A DNA stretch of 64,000 bases from Paenirhodobacter hankyongi (GCF_003664585.1 NZ_RCHI01000015.1:1-64000); one strand, 5' to 3'; shown: positions 1 through 9,083, counted from the stretch's first letter. Notes: generated by a model not told the origin, from the sequence alone. Translations and numbers: made by a program.

Positions 1-43
1 GAGGCAATGCCTCGGCCCCCGAGGTATTTGCGGCAAGATGAAG
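1..43 (-). repeat. Dispersed two-hairpin intergenic element, copy 1 (partial)
   Basis: Read on the minus strand this carries the core CAAATACCTCGGGGG found in five other places in the window. It lies just 3' of the minus-strand AraC gene, in that gene's sense direction. The window edge probably cuts off its hairpin part. Confidence 0.6.
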
Positions 44-48
44 ACAAA

Positions 49-80
49 GGGCGCTCCGATCGGGGCGCCCTTGCTCTTTC
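49..80. terminator. Rho-independent terminator, probably bidirectional
   Basis: GGGCGCTCC (49-57) pairs with GGGGCGCCC (62-70) through nine base pairs including one wobble. The stem has an A-rich flank on the left and TTGCTCTTT on the right. It sits between the end of the minus-strand AraC gene and whatever lies left of the window. Confidence 0.6.
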
Positions 81-121
81 CTGGTGCAAATACTCCGGGG
101 CGGAGGCGAAGCCGAGGGGCC

Positions 122-1162
122 TCACTCCCGCGCCTTGGGCGGCGTGCGCAGCCGGCTCGGGCTTTCGCCGGTCCAGCGCCGCCAGGCGCGCCAGAAGGCG
201 GTGCCGTCGGCATAGCCGAGCGCGGTTGCCACCGCCTCGACGCTCATGCCATGTTCGCGCAGCAGGGTCTCGGCCCGGGCGCGCCGCACTTCGGCCAGCA
301 GCCCGCTCAGGCTTTCGCCCTCGTCCGCCAGTCGCCGCTGCAGGCTGCGCGGCGCGATCCGCATGGCGGCGGCGATCGTCTCGAGCGTCACCGGCCGCAC
401 GCCGAGATGCAGCCCGATCAGCGCCGTCACCTGCTCGCGCGTCGTGTCCGCGTGATGCGCCTCGCCGACCAGATCGCCCAGATGCCGCTCGATCAGCGCA
501 ATCATGTCGGCATCCTCGGTCCGGTGCGGCCGGTCTGCCTCGGCGGCGGCCATGACGATCGCGTTCGCGCCCTGCGAGAACAGCACCGGCGCGCCGAACA
601 TCCGCGCGAGTGTCAGCGCCCCCGGACCCTCGGGATGGGCGAAATGCACCTCCTCCGGGCGCCAGCGGGTGTCAAAGCCGGTGCGGATCAGGGTGCAGAT
701 CCCGGCGAGGGTGAATTCGCTGTCCTGCCGGCAGGGGCGGGACTGCGGCGCGCTGATCATGTAGCGCAACACCAGATGCGCGCCGTCATCCTCGAGGCTG
801 ACCTGCGTGCCGCTTTGCAAGGCCCCGGACCAGCGCGCCAGCGCCGCAAGCCCGCGCCGGATCGTCGCCGCCTGCACCGCGCGCAGCCCGATCGGCGCGA
901 GCGTGCCCGGCCGCATGCCGAAGCCGAGCCGCGCGCCAAGCAACGGGTCGCCCGCCAGCTCGGCCGCCTGTTCGAAGATGTCGAGATAGGCGGCGAGGGG
1001 AATCGGGGTGTAGAGGTCGTCGAAGATCTCGGCCGACAGCCCGTTGCGATGGAGCAAAATTCCCATTCTGCTCAAATCGTTATCAAGGTACGCGAAAATC
1101 GGCTCAAGAATTAGGGCCCGGACGGACGTGATTTTCGGCAGCGGCGCGTTGGACGGCGGCAT
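122..1162 (-). CDS. AraC family transcriptional regulator
   Basis: Cytoplasmic DNA-binding regulator of about 346 residues. The N-terminal two thirds resemble the arabinose-binding-like ligand domain of the OruR/ArgR-type AraC group. The last 90 residues form the paired helix-turn-helix AraC domain, recognisable from IAAAMRIAPRSLQRRLADEG and the following ALGYADGTAFWRAWRRWTGESPSR. I chose the ATG at 1162 because GGAGA lies upstream of it; in-frame ATG 1192 and TTG 1222 are alternatives without a clear ribosome-binding site. It is transcribed divergently from the permease-led operon at 1300, which makes it the likely activator of that operon. The effector is unknown but probably an amine or amino acid. 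Confidence 0.85.
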   Translation of the reverse strand: MPPSNAPLPKITSVRALILEPIFAYLDNDLSRMGILLHRNGLSAEIFDDLYTPIPLAAYLDIFEQAAELAGDPLLGARLGFGMRPGTLAPIGLRAVQAATIRRGLAALARWSGALQSGTQVSLEDDGAHLVLRYMISAPQSRPCRQDSEFTLAGICTLIRTGFDTRWRPEEVHFAHPEGPGALTLARMFGAPVLFSQGANAIVMAAAEADRPHRTEDADMIALIERHLGDLVGEAHHADTTREQVTALIGLHLGVRPVTLETIAAAMRIAPRSLQRRLADEGESLSGLLAEVRRARAETLLREHGMSVEAVATALGYADGTAFWRAWRRWTGESPSRLRTPPKARE

Positions 1163-1299
1163 TGGCGCGGTTTCTCCGTTCGAAACGGCCATTTGGCGTG
1201 AAGTATCGGATTTCTGGCGCAAGATGCAATGGTCTCGGGCCGGAGGCGGCAGGGTAACTCGTCCTTAAATGACATAACGCTGACAGGGATGATCACCAG

Positions 1300-2727
1300 A
1301 TGGACAATCAGACAGGCGCAAATCGTCTGCAGGGAAATTCGATCGGCTTGACCCATATCGTGTTCTTCGTGGTCGCGGCGGCGGCGCCGATGACCGCGGT
1401 GGTGGGGGCGACGCCGCCGGCCTTTGCCTTCGGCAATGGCGCGGGCGTGCCGGGCGCCTTCATCCTGTCGGGCATCCTCTACCTGCTGTTCTCGGTGGGC
1501 TTCACCGCGATGACGCGGCACGTGACCGGGGCAGGGGCGTTTTACGCCTATATCTCGCGCGGGCTCGGCAGCGGTGCGGGGATCGGCGGCGCGCTGATGG
1601 CGCTGCTCGCCTATTTCGCGATCCAGATCGGCATCTATGCGCTCTTCGCAGTGTTCATGGCGGGGGCGATGGAAAGCCTGGGCGTCTCGCTGCCGTGGTG
1701 GGTGTGGTCGCTGGCGGTGCTGGCCGTCGTCGTGCTTTTCGGGCGGCGCAACATCGCGATCTCGGGCCGCATCCTCGGCCTGTGCATGATTGCCGAGCTG
1801 GTGATCTTGCTGCTTCTCGACATTGCGATCGTGATGCACGGCGGCGCCGAGGGGCTGAGCCTTGCGGGGTTCCGCCCCTCCGAGGTCTTCGGCCCCGGGC
1901 TTGGCGTCACCATGGTCTTCGTTCTGGGCGCCTATGTCGGCTTCGAGGCCACCGCGATCTTCGGTGAGGAAGCCTGCGATCCCGACCGCACCATTCCGCG
2001 CGCGACCTATGTCGCGGTGCTGCTGATCACCGCCTTCTATGCGGTCTCGACCTGGGCGATCGTGCAGTTCTACGGCCCGGCCGCGGTGACGGGCGCGGCG
2101 ACCGAGAACCTCGACGGTTTCTACTTCGCCGCCGCCGAGACCATGCTTGGCCACTGGTCGGTGCAGGTGATGAATGTGCTGCTGCTGACCAGCCTCTTTG
2201 CCTGCCTGCTCTCCTTCCACAACACGCTCAACCGCTATTTCTATGCGCTCGGCCACGAGGGGCTGGCGTGGAAATCGCTCTCGGCGGTGCATGAGACGCA
2301 TGGCTCGCCGCATGTCGCGGGGCTGGTGCAGGCCGGGCTCGTGGCGCTGATCATCCTGGGCTTCGGCCTCTCGGGTGCCGATCCCTACACCCTCGTCTTC
2401 TCCTGGATGTCGGGGCTTGCGGTGCTGGGCATCCTGGCGGTGCAGGTGCTGGTCTCGGTCGCGGTGATCGTCTTCTTCCGCCGCACCGCGCATCAGCGCT
2501 CGGTCCTCACCGTTCTCGTGGCGCCGGTGCTGGCCACGGCGGGGCTCGTCGGAGCGTTCCTCCTCGTCTCCTCGAACCTCACCCTGCTCACCGGCTCGGA
2601 AAACCCGATCGTGCTCGCCTTCCCCGAGATCGTGATCGCCACCGGCGCCTGCGGGCTGCTGTTCGCCGCCTGGATCAAGCGCACCCGGCCCGAGCAATTC
2701 GCCCGCCTCGGCCGCGCCTTCGACTGA
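1300..2727 (+). CDS. APC superfamily amino acid/amine permease
   Basis: Inner-membrane transporter of 475 residues with about twelve hydrophobic segments. The first segment runs from the N-terminal SIGLTHIVFFVVAAAAPMTA, whose small-residue-rich stretch fits the unwound TM1 of APC transporters. TM6-like GAYVGFEATAIFGEEACDPDR matches the conserved GFE..FGEEA motif of the YjeH/amino-acid permease group. It is the first gene of a same-strand operon with an ornithine-cyclodeaminase-like protein, RidA and an FAD oxidase, so it probably imports the amine or amino acid they degrade. The substrate cannot be read from the sequence. Confidence 0.88.
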   Translation: MDNQTGANRLQGNSIGLTHIVFFVVAAAAPMTAVVGATPPAFAFGNGAGVPGAFILSGILYLLFSVGFTAMTRHVTGAGAFYAYISRGLGSGAGIGGALMALLAYFAIQIGIYALFAVFMAGAMESLGVSLPWWVWSLAVLAVVVLFGRRNIAISGRILGLCMIAELVILLLLDIAIVMHGGAEGLSLAGFRPSEVFGPGLGVTMVFVLGAYVGFEATAIFGEEACDPDRTIPRATYVAVLLITAFYAVSTWAIVQFYGPAAVTGAATENLDGFYFAAAETMLGHWSVQVMNVLLLTSLFACLLSFHNTLNRYFYALGHEGLAWKSLSAVHETHGSPHVAGLVQAGLVALIILGFGLSGADPYTLVFSWMSGLAVLGILAVQVLVSVAVIVFFRRTAHQRSVLTVLVAPVLATAGLVGAFLLVSSNLTLLTGSENPIVLAFPEIVIATGACGLLFAAWIKRTRPEQFARLGRAFD

Positions 2728-2734
2728 CCTTTCC

Positions 2735-2786
2735 CCCTGCCGCGACGATCCGTTGGTGCCCCCGGTGCGGGCGGCGCGCGGCAGGG
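2735..2786 (+). other. Intercistronic stem-loop
   Basis: CCCTGCCGCG (2735-2744) is the perfect complement of CGCGGCAGGG (2777-2786) and encloses 32 bases. It lies between the permease stop and the next gene and has no T-run, so it looks more like an mRNA-stabilising or processing hairpin than a terminator. It could lower expression of downstream genes relative to the permease. Confidence 0.45.
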
Positions 2787-2819
2787 CTCACCCTTTCTGC
2801 AAGCAGTGAAAGACCCAAG

Positions 2820-3959
2820 ATGACTGCCCTTCCCAAGATCGACTTCCTCTACCTCTCCGAACCCGAGATGATCCGCGCCGGTGTCACCGACATGCCCGCC
2901 TGCGTCGATTGCATGGAAGAGATGTTCGGCCTGCTCTACAGCGGCGATTACCGCATGGCCGGCGCCAACAACGACAGTCACGGCGCGATGGTGATGTTCC
3001 CGGAAAACTCGCCCTTCCCGGACATGCCCAAGCCGACCGCCGACCGCCGCTTCATGGCGATGCCGGCCTATCTCGGCGGCAACTTCCGCACCGCGGGCGT
3101 CAAGTGGTACGGCTCGAACATCGAGAACCGGGAAAAGGGCCTGCCGCGCTCGATCCTGATGTTCACCCTCAATGACGCTGACACCGGCGCACCGCTGGCC
3201 TTCATGTCGGCGAACCTGCTCTCGGCCTATCGCACCGGCGCGGTGCCCGGCGTCGGCGCAAGCCACCTGGCGCGCAAGGACTCGAAGATCGTCGGCATCC
3301 TCGGGCCGGGGGTGATGGCGCGCACCGCACTTGCGGCCTTCATCGCGGTCTGCCCGCAGATCGACACGGTCAAGGTGAAGGCGCGCGGGCAGAAGAGCCT
3401 CGACACCTTCATCGCCTGGGTGAACGAGCATTACCCGCAGGTCACCACCATCGAGGTCGTCGACACGCTCGAGGCGGTGGTGCGCGGTTCCGACATCGTC
3501 ACCTATTGCGCCTCGGGCGAGACCGGCGATCCGAGCCTCTATCCGATCGTGAAGCGCGAATGGGTGAAACCGGGCGCCTTCCTCGCGATGCCCGCCGGCT
3601 GCGAGATCGACGCCGGGATGGAGGCGCGGGACGTGCGCAAGGTGCTCGACAACACCGGGCTTTACGAGGCCTGGTTCGAGGAATGCCCGAAGCCCGCGCA
3701 TCACACGATCCCGGTGATCGGGGTGAAGTTCATGGACATGATCGCCGAGGGCCGGATGGCGCGCGCGGATCTGGAAGACCTTGGCGCGATCGTCGCCGGC
3801 GTCACCCCGGGCCGGCGCAATGACGACGAGATCGTGCTGATGTCGGTGGGCGGCATGCCGGTCGAGGACGTGGCCTGGGGCACGATGATCTATCGCAACG
3901 CGCTCGCCCGGGGGATCGGCACGAAGCTGAACCTCTGGGACGTGCCGGCACTGCGCTGA
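2820..3959 (+). CDS. Ornithine cyclodeaminase/mu-crystallin family protein
   Basis: Cytosolic NAD(P)-binding protein of 379 residues. The middle holds a Rossmann motif, VGILGPGVMARTALAAF (about residues 158-174), and the ornithine cyclodeaminase-like signature SAYRTGAVPGVGA precedes it. The family includes ornithine cyclodeaminases, alanine dehydrogenases and ketimine reductases. Closely similar proteins are, as I recall, sometimes named tyramine oxidase subunit B in databases, a name I cannot test here. Context is informative: RidA and an FAD amine/amino-acid oxidase follow, both of which handle imines. A role in reducing or cyclising an imine formed in the pathway is inferred. Confidence 0.8.
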   Translation: MTALPKIDFLYLSEPEMIRAGVTDMPACVDCMEEMFGLLYSGDYRMAGANNDSHGAMVMFPENSPFPDMPKPTADRRFMAMPAYLGGNFRTAGVKWYGSNIENREKGLPRSILMFTLNDADTGAPLAFMSANLLSAYRTGAVPGVGASHLARKDSKIVGILGPGVMARTALAAFIAVCPQIDTVKVKARGQKSLDTFIAWVNEHYPQVTTIEVVDTLEAVVRGSDIVTYCASGETGDPSLYPIVKREWVKPGAFLAMPAGCEIDAGMEARDVRKVLDNTGLYEAWFEECPKPAHHTIPVIGVKFMDMIAEGRMARADLEDLGAIVAGVTPGRRNDDEIVLMSVGGMPVEDVAWGTMIYRNALARGIGTKLNLWDVPALR

Positions 3960-3970
3960 GGAGAGCCGTC

Positions 3971-4390
3971 ATGCAGGTGACCAAGATCAAGACCGGCTCG
4001 CCCTTCGAGGATCACGGCAGCTATTCGCGCCTTGTCGCGGTGGATGACTGGATCTTCGTGTCGAACACCGCCGGGCGCGACCCGGTGACGAAGGAGATCC
4101 CCGCCGAGATCGGCGCGCAGACCCGTCAGGTCTTCGCCAATGTCACGCGGGCGCTCGCCGCCGTCGGCTCGGGGCTCGAGGATGTGGTGATGAGCCGCGT
4201 CTTCATTCAGGACCCCGCCGACACCCAGGCGGTGATGACCATCGTCGGCGAGATGTTCCGCGGTATCGACCCGGCCACCACCGTGACCTGCCCGCCGCTC
4301 GGCTCGACCGTCTACCGCGTCGAGATCGAGGTGACGGCGCGGCGCGGCGCGGGCCGGGCCGAGACTGAACGGCGCGTGATCGCGCTGTGA
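3971..4390 (+). CDS. RidA family (YjgF/YER057c/UK114) protein
   Basis: 139-residue member of the RidA family, whose archetype hydrolyses reactive enamine/imine intermediates to keto compounds. The sequence keeps the family layout, with the GRDP turn early and RVEIEVTA near the C-terminus. The start follows GAGGAGA by 7 bases and is 11 bases after the upstream stop, so it is co-transcribed. Next to a flavin oxidase that makes imines, a detoxifying or pathway-hydrolysing role is likely. The canonical catalytic Arg of RidA (in a VRSC/AARVC context) is not obvious, so it may belong to a Rid subfamily other than archetypal RidA. Confidence 0.85.
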   Translation: MQVTKIKTGSPFEDHGSYSRLVAVDDWIFVSNTAGRDPVTKEIPAEIGAQTRQVFANVTRALAAVGSGLEDVVMSRVFIQDPADTQAVMTIVGEMFRGIDPATTVTCPPLGSTVYRVEIEVTARRGAGRAETERRVIAL

Positions 4391-4395
4391 CCGAC

Positions 4396-4424
4396 GGGCC
4401 CGCCGCCCTGTGTGCGGCGGGCCC
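4396..4424 (+). other. Intercistronic 11-bp hairpin
   Basis: GGGCCCGCCGC (4396-4406) pairs perfectly with GCGGCGGGCCC (4414-4424) around a 7-base loop. It sits between the ridA-like and oxidase genes. No T-run follows, so a full terminator is unlikely; it could stabilise the upstream mRNA or attenuate oxidase expression. Confidence 0.5.
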
Positions 4425-4468
4425 TACCGACTTCCCCGACCGATTGTCCCGACCGAAGGAGATCCGCC

Positions 4469-5761
4469 ATGGCGCCCGTTCAAACCCCCGTCCTGACCAG
4501 CCGCGACGCGCCCGAGAAGACGTCGGTCGTGGTGATCGGCGGCGGCATCGTCGGCCTGTCCGCCGCGCTGGTGCTGGCCGAGCGCGGCATCCCCGTCACC
4601 GTGCTGGAAAAGGGCCGGATCGGGGCGGAACAATCCTCGCGCAACCTGGGCTGGGTGCGCAAGATGGGCCGCGCGGCCCCCGATGTGCCGCTTGCACAGG
4701 CGGCGGACCGGCTCTGGGCCGCGATGCCGGCGCGGCTTGGTGCCGAGGTCGGCTATCGTCAGGCCGGGATCATGTATCTGGCCCGGACCGAGGCCGAGAT
4801 GGCGATGCATGCCGACTGGCTGAAATCGGTTTCGGATCTGTCGCTCGACAGCCGGTTGCTGCGCCCCGCCGACATCGACGCGCTGGTGCCGGGCGGGCGC
4901 GGGCAGTGGGCGGGCGGCATCGTCACCCCGTCGGACGGGCGTGCCGAACCGACGCTTGCCTCGGCGGCGATTGCCGCGGCGGCGATCGCGAAAGGCGCGG
5001 TGATCGTGGAAAACTGCGCGGTGCGCACGCTTTCGCGCGCCGCCGGCCGGGTCTGCGGCGTGGTGACCGAACGCGGCGAGATCGCCTGCGAACAGGTGCT
5101 GCTGGCGGGCGGGCTCTGGTCGCGCCGCTTCCTCGGCAATCTCGGGATCTCGCTGCCGACGCTGCCGCTCGTGTGCTCGGTCTTCCGCACCGCGCCGATG
5201 GAGGGGCCGACCGAGATCGCCGTGGGCGGGCCCGACTTCTCCTTCCGCAAGCATCGCGACGGCGGCTTCATCATCACGCAGCGGGGCGCGCTTGGCGCGC
5301 CGCTGATGCTTGACCACCTGCTGATCGGGATGCGCTATCTGCCGATGCTGCGCGGCCAGCGCAAATTGCTGCGCATCGGCCTCGGGCGCGAGGCGCTGAC
5401 CGATCTTTCCCTGCCGCGGCGCTGGCGGGCCGAGGCGATCTCGCCCTTCGAGCGGCTGCGCACGATGGACCCGCCGACGCGACCCGACCTGAACGCCGAG
5501 GCGCTGGCCAACCTGCGCGCCGCCTGGCCGGCCTTCGCAACTGCCCGGATCGTCGAGTCCTGGGCGGGGATGATGGACATCACGCCCGATTCACAACCGG
5601 TGATCGGGCCGGTCGAAAAGGTGCCGGGGCTGATGCTGGCCACCGGGTTTTCGGGCCACGGTTTCGGCACCGGGCCGGCGGCGGGGCAGCTTGCGGCGGA
5701 TCTGCTGTGCGGCGCGCCGCCGATCGTCGACCCCGCGCCCTACCGGCTCGAGCGGCTCTGA
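4469..5761 (+). CDS. FAD-dependent D-amino acid/amine oxidoreductase (DAO family)
   Basis: 430-residue flavoprotein. The N-terminal dinucleotide fold is plain in VVVIGGGIVGLSAALVLAERG with a following E (VTVLEKGRIGAEQSSRNLGWVR), and the C-terminal FAD-binding motif is FSGHGFGTGPAAG. This architecture oxidises amino acids or amines to imines, passing electrons to oxygen or the respiratory chain. I chose ATG 4469 because GAAGGAG lies 7 bases upstream; an upstream in-frame ATG lacks a site. It is the last gene of the permease/OCD/RidA operon and probably its key catabolic enzyme. The substrate is unknown. Confidence 0.85.
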   Translation: MAPVQTPVLTSRDAPEKTSVVVIGGGIVGLSAALVLAERGIPVTVLEKGRIGAEQSSRNLGWVRKMGRAAPDVPLAQAADRLWAAMPARLGAEVGYRQAGIMYLARTEAEMAMHADWLKSVSDLSLDSRLLRPADIDALVPGGRGQWAGGIVTPSDGRAEPTLASAAIAAAAIAKGAVIVENCAVRTLSRAAGRVCGVVTERGEIACEQVLLAGGLWSRRFLGNLGISLPTLPLVCSVFRTAPMEGPTEIAVGGPDFSFRKHRDGGFIITQRGALGAPLMLDHLLIGMRYLPMLRGQRKLLRIGLGREALTDLSLPRRWRAEAISPFERLRTMDPPTRPDLNAEALANLRAAWPAFATARIVESWAGMMDITPDSQPVIGPVEKVPGLMLATGFSGHGFGTGPAAGQLAADLLCGAPPIVDPAPYRLERL

Positions 5762-5768
5762 AACGGAA

Positions 5769-5794
5769 ACGGCGCCCCCCACAGGGGGCGCCGT
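5769..5794. terminator. Convergent bidirectional terminator
   Basis: ACGGCGCCCCC (5769-5779) pairs with GGGGGCGCCGT (5784-5794) in an 11-bp perfect stem with a CACA loop. It has AAACGGAA on the left and CGTTTC on the right. It separates the oxidase gene from the convergent RTX gene. Confidence 0.8.
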
Positions 5795-5828
5795 CGTTTC
5801 GGGAGAGGGGGCCGGGGCCGGCCGCCCT

Positions 5829-8800
5829 TCAGAACAGGAAGTCGTTCGCCGAATAGGCCTGGTCCGCGCCGAAGTCGGTGACGTGGACGTTGTTCAGCAG
5901 GATGCTGTTGGCACCATCGACGATCATCGCGAAGCCGGTGCCGGCATCGGTGATGAGGTGGTTGCTCACCAGATCATAGAAATCGGTGATCCCGGTGACC
6001 CCGGTCAGCACGATCCGCTCGGCATCGTCGGCGCTGAAGTCCTGGATCACGTCGTTGCCGAAGCCGTTGGTGAAGACGAAGCGGTCGGCACCCAGTCCGC
6101 CATTCATCGTGTCGTTCCCCGCACCGCCGAACAGCCAGTCAGCCCCTGCGCCGACCCCGCCGATCAGCAGGTCGTTGCCGTTGCCGCCATTCAGCGCATC
6201 GTTGCCGTAACCGCCATAGAGACGGTCGTTGCCATCATTGCCACTCAGGCTGTCGTTGCCGTTGCCGCCGTCGAGGATGTCGTCGCCGGCCTCGCCGAAC
6301 AGCCGGTCGGCGCCGTTCTGACCATAGAGCGCGTCGTTCTGCGTGCCGCCATAGACCGAGTCGTTGCCGTCGCCGCCCAGCAGCCTGTCGGCTCCGGTTC
6401 CGCCATAGAGCGTGTCGTTGTCGAGGCCGCCGTCGATCGTGTCGTTGCCGTCGCCGCCGCCGAGGGCGTCGTTGCCGGCGTCGCCGAACAGCTGGTCGGC
6501 ACCGGCGTTGCCGAAGAGCACGTCGTTCTCGGTGCCGCCAAAGAGATTGTCGTTGCCGTCGCCGCCAAACAGCCTGTCGGCGCCGGCGCCGCCCGCGATG
6601 CTGTCGTTGCCAAGGCCGCCGTCGATCGTGTCGTTGCCGGCCTCGCCGAACAGCCGGTCTGCGCCGGTGTTGCCGTAGATCGCATCATTGCCGAGCTCGC
6701 CATGGATGACGTCGTTGCCTGCGCCCCCGCTGATGAGGTCGTTGCCGTCGCCGCCATAGATCAGGTCGGCCAGATCGGCTGCCGTGTCGCCGCCCTGGAT
6801 CGTGTCGGCCCCCGTGCCGCCGAAGATCGTGTCGCGCCCGTCGCCGCCGCTCAGGCTGTCGTTGCCGTCGCCGCCCGCGATGCTGTCATCGCCCAGACCG
6901 CCGAGCAGCGTGTCGTCGCCGCCATTGCCGATCAGCGTGTCATTGCCGAGGTCACCCAGATAGTTGTCGTTCCCCGCGGTGCCGACGAAGTTGTCGTCGC
7001 CGTCGGTGCCCACGCCCTGGACCTGGCCGCCGGCGACGATGAACTGCCACACGCCGGTGACGCCGGTGTTGCCGGCGGTGTTCTCAAGCGAGAGCATCGC
7101 CCCCTGATAGCCGGAGGCGGGCAGCTCGTAATAGGTGTCGCCAAGCGAGAAGCCCGCCCGCGCCACGGTGCCGCCAAGTCCGCCGGTGCCGCCCGAGGCG
7201 TCGCCCGTCGTCCATTCCACGTCGGTATAGCGGAAGACGATCTCGACGTTGCCGTTGCCGCGGTCGAGCAGCTCGAGCTGGAAGGAGTTCTGCAGATCGG
7301 TGTGGGTGTCGTAATAGCCCACGTCGTTCCAGGTGATGACGAGCGAGTCGCGTGCCGCGTTGAAGTCCCAGAAGACGTCGCCGGGGTTGGTCACCGAGGT
7401 GCTGTCGCTGGTGTCGACGTCGGCCCAGAACGGGGCGACGATTTCGTAGTTGGTGTCGTCGATCGCGCCGGGGGTGTAGGTGCTCAGCCCGCCGCCGAAG
7501 GTGACGTTGCCGTTCGTGTTGACCGAGAAGGTGGTATAGGTCACGCCCCCGATCGTCAGCCCGTCCTCGAAGATCGAGGTGATGTCGATGTCGCTCTGGT
7601 ATTCGTCATCGTTGTGATAGAGCACGTTGGCGCCGAAGGGCAGGAAGGCGTTGTTCGCGATCGGGGTGAAGTCGAGCACCGGCGGCGGGGTGATCCCGGT
7701 CAGCTGCACCAGCTGGTCGTCGAACTGTGCCTGTTCGACATCCCACAGCGTGTCGGTGCCGTCGACACCGCCGTTGTGGGTGATGGTGAAGGAGTTGTTC
7801 GCGTTCGCGGTGATCGTGTATTGCGCACGCACCCCCGAGAAGGCCACGGTATCGGTGCCGAGCCCGCCCTGCAGGATGTCGTTGCCCGCACCGCCGATCA
7901 GCACGTCATCCCCGCCGTTGCCGGTCAGGGTATTGTTCAGCTCGTTGCCGATCAGCAGGTCGGCCTGCGCCCCGCCCGCGGCATTCTCGATCTGCGCGCC
8001 ATTGGCGATGGCGAAGCCGCCGTCGATGCCGCTGTAGGTGCCGCCCGAATTGGTCAGCACGCGCGAGAAGAAGCCGCCGGCGTTGTAATCGGGGTCGATG
8101 ATCTCGGTCTGCAGGCTGGCCGAGAGATGCGAGAACATCGAGGTGTTCTGCAGCGCTGCGATCGAGGGGGCGGCGTCGTCGGCGATCTGGCTGCGGTCGA
8201 GCGTCGCGTCGTTGAGGTTGATCATCACCGAGTTGGCGCTGTTGCCGTAGCGGATCGTGTCGGTGCCACCGCTGTCCCAGATCGCGGCATAGGCGCGGCC
8301 GATGCTCATTGCGCCCTCGGCAAGCGACAGCGCCCCGCCGCGTGCGTCAAAGAGCGTATAGGTCGAGTTGCCCGCGGCATAGGTCTCGGCGCCGTATTGC
8401 TGCTGCAGGGCGGCGATGTCGAGCGCCATCATCGTGACGGCATGGCCATAGGAATCGGCATTGGTGGCGCCGGTGTAGGACATCACCGTGTAGCGCTCGT
8501 TGTCGAGGGCCGGGCCGACGCTGGTTGCCGCGGCGCCCTGGAACGGGTGATAGAGCCCGAGCCCGTGGCCGATCTCGTGGATCAGGGTCCAGTTCGCATA
8601 TTCGCCGCCGCCCAGCTCGGCCGGCGTGTTCATGTAGTCGAGATTGCTGGTGAAGGTGCCGAAGCTCCAGTAATCGCCCGCGGTGCGCGCGGCGCTTTGC
8701 GGGAACAGGCAGAACCCCTCGAGCCCGGCATAGGCCGGGTCCGGCGTGTCCGAACTCACCAGCACGAGATCGGCGGTGGCCGCGGCGGTGGTGCGATCGG

Positions 8801-9083
8801 TCACCCGGCTGAAGTCGGTGGCGATCACGCTGTCGATCATCCGGAAGGCGCGTTCGGTCAGCGAGGTGAAGGCATAGGTCGTGTCCGCCATCGTCCCGTC
8901 GACGAAGTATTCGTTGTAATTGGTGCGGAATTCGCTGTCGAGATCGATGTCGCCACCGGTGCCGAGATAGTATTGCAGCGTCCCGTCGGCCCACACACGG
9001 TTGTTGGTGATGTCAGCCAGCATTTCCTGACCGGTTGCGGGGAGCGCACTGGAAATTGCGGCTTCTGCCTTGGTCTGGGCCAT
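5829..9083 (-). CDS. RTX serralysin-like metalloprotease with NIDO-type domain
   Basis: Predicted secreted 1084-residue protein. The M10/serralysin zinc site HEIGHGLGLYHP starts near residue 169, and the Met-turn YTVMSYTG follows near residue 199. A first RTX block (NGGDDVLIGGAGNDILQGG) lies around residue 400, a nidogen-like domain spans roughly residues 470-680, and a long calcium-binding nonapeptide array runs from about 700 to 1010. A C-terminal beta tail follows. There is no N-terminal signal peptide, as expected for type I secretion through a C-terminal signal; no T1SS genes lie in the window. ATG 9083 is preceded by GGAGGGA. The NIDO insert between two RTX blocks is unlike classical serralysins. 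Confidence 0.88.
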   Translation of the reverse strand: MAQTKAEAAISSALPATGQEMLADITNNRVWADGTLQYYLGTGGDIDLDSEFRTNYNEYFVDGTMADTTYAFTSLTERAFRMIDSVIATDFSRVTDRTTAAATADLVLVSSDTPDPAYAGLEGFCLFPQSAARTAGDYWSFGTFTSNLDYMNTPAELGGGEYANWTLIHEIGHGLGLYHPFQGAAATSVGPALDNERYTVMSYTGATNADSYGHAVTMMALDIAALQQQYGAETYAAGNSTYTLFDARGGALSLAEGAMSIGRAYAAIWDSGGTDTIRYGNSANSVMINLNDATLDRSQIADDAAPSIAALQNTSMFSHLSASLQTEIIDPDYNAGGFFSRVLTNSGGTYSGIDGGFAIANGAQIENAAGGAQADLLIGNELNNTLTGNGGDDVLIGGAGNDILQGGLGTDTVAFSGVRAQYTITANANNSFTITHNGGVDGTDTLWDVEQAQFDDQLVQLTGITPPPVLDFTPIANNAFLPFGANVLYHNDDEYQSDIDITSIFEDGLTIGGVTYTTFSVNTNGNVTFGGGLSTYTPGAIDDTNYEIVAPFWADVDTSDSTSVTNPGDVFWDFNAARDSLVITWNDVGYYDTHTDLQNSFQLELLDRGNGNVEIVFRYTDVEWTTGDASGGTGGLGGTVARAGFSLGDTYYELPASGYQGAMLSLENTAGNTGVTGVWQFIVAGGQVQGVGTDGDDNFVGTAGNDNYLGDLGNDTLIGNGGDDTLLGGLGDDSIAGGDGNDSLSGGDGRDTIFGGTGADTIQGGDTAADLADLIYGGDGNDLISGGAGNDVIHGELGNDAIYGNTGADRLFGEAGNDTIDGGLGNDSIAGGAGADRLFGGDGNDNLFGGTENDVLFGNAGADQLFGDAGNDALGGGDGNDTIDGGLDNDTLYGGTGADRLLGGDGNDSVYGGTQNDALYGQNGADRLFGEAGDDILDGGNGNDSLSGNDGNDRLYGGYGNDALNGGNGNDLLIGGVGAGADWLFGGAGNDTMNGGLGADRFVFTNGFGNDVIQDFSADDAERIVLTGVTGITDFYDLVSNHLITDAGTGFAMIVDGANSILLNNVHVTDFGADQAYSANDFLF
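6060..7000 (-). repeat. RTX nonapeptide-encoding repeat array
   Basis: About 0.94 kb of imperfect 27-bp units, each encoding GGxGxDxxx-type nonapeptides such as GGDGNDSLS. They form the calcium-binding parallel beta-roll of the RTX protein. The third codon positions vary between units while the peptide is kept, so this is a selected protein repeat rather than a recent DNA duplication. Confidence 0.85.

Noticed and set aside
6060-7000. Regular short repeats that might be a CRISPR array or satellite DNA
   Set aside because: The units have no spacers, differ at third codon positions and encode GGxGxD nonapeptides, so they are coding RTX repeats.
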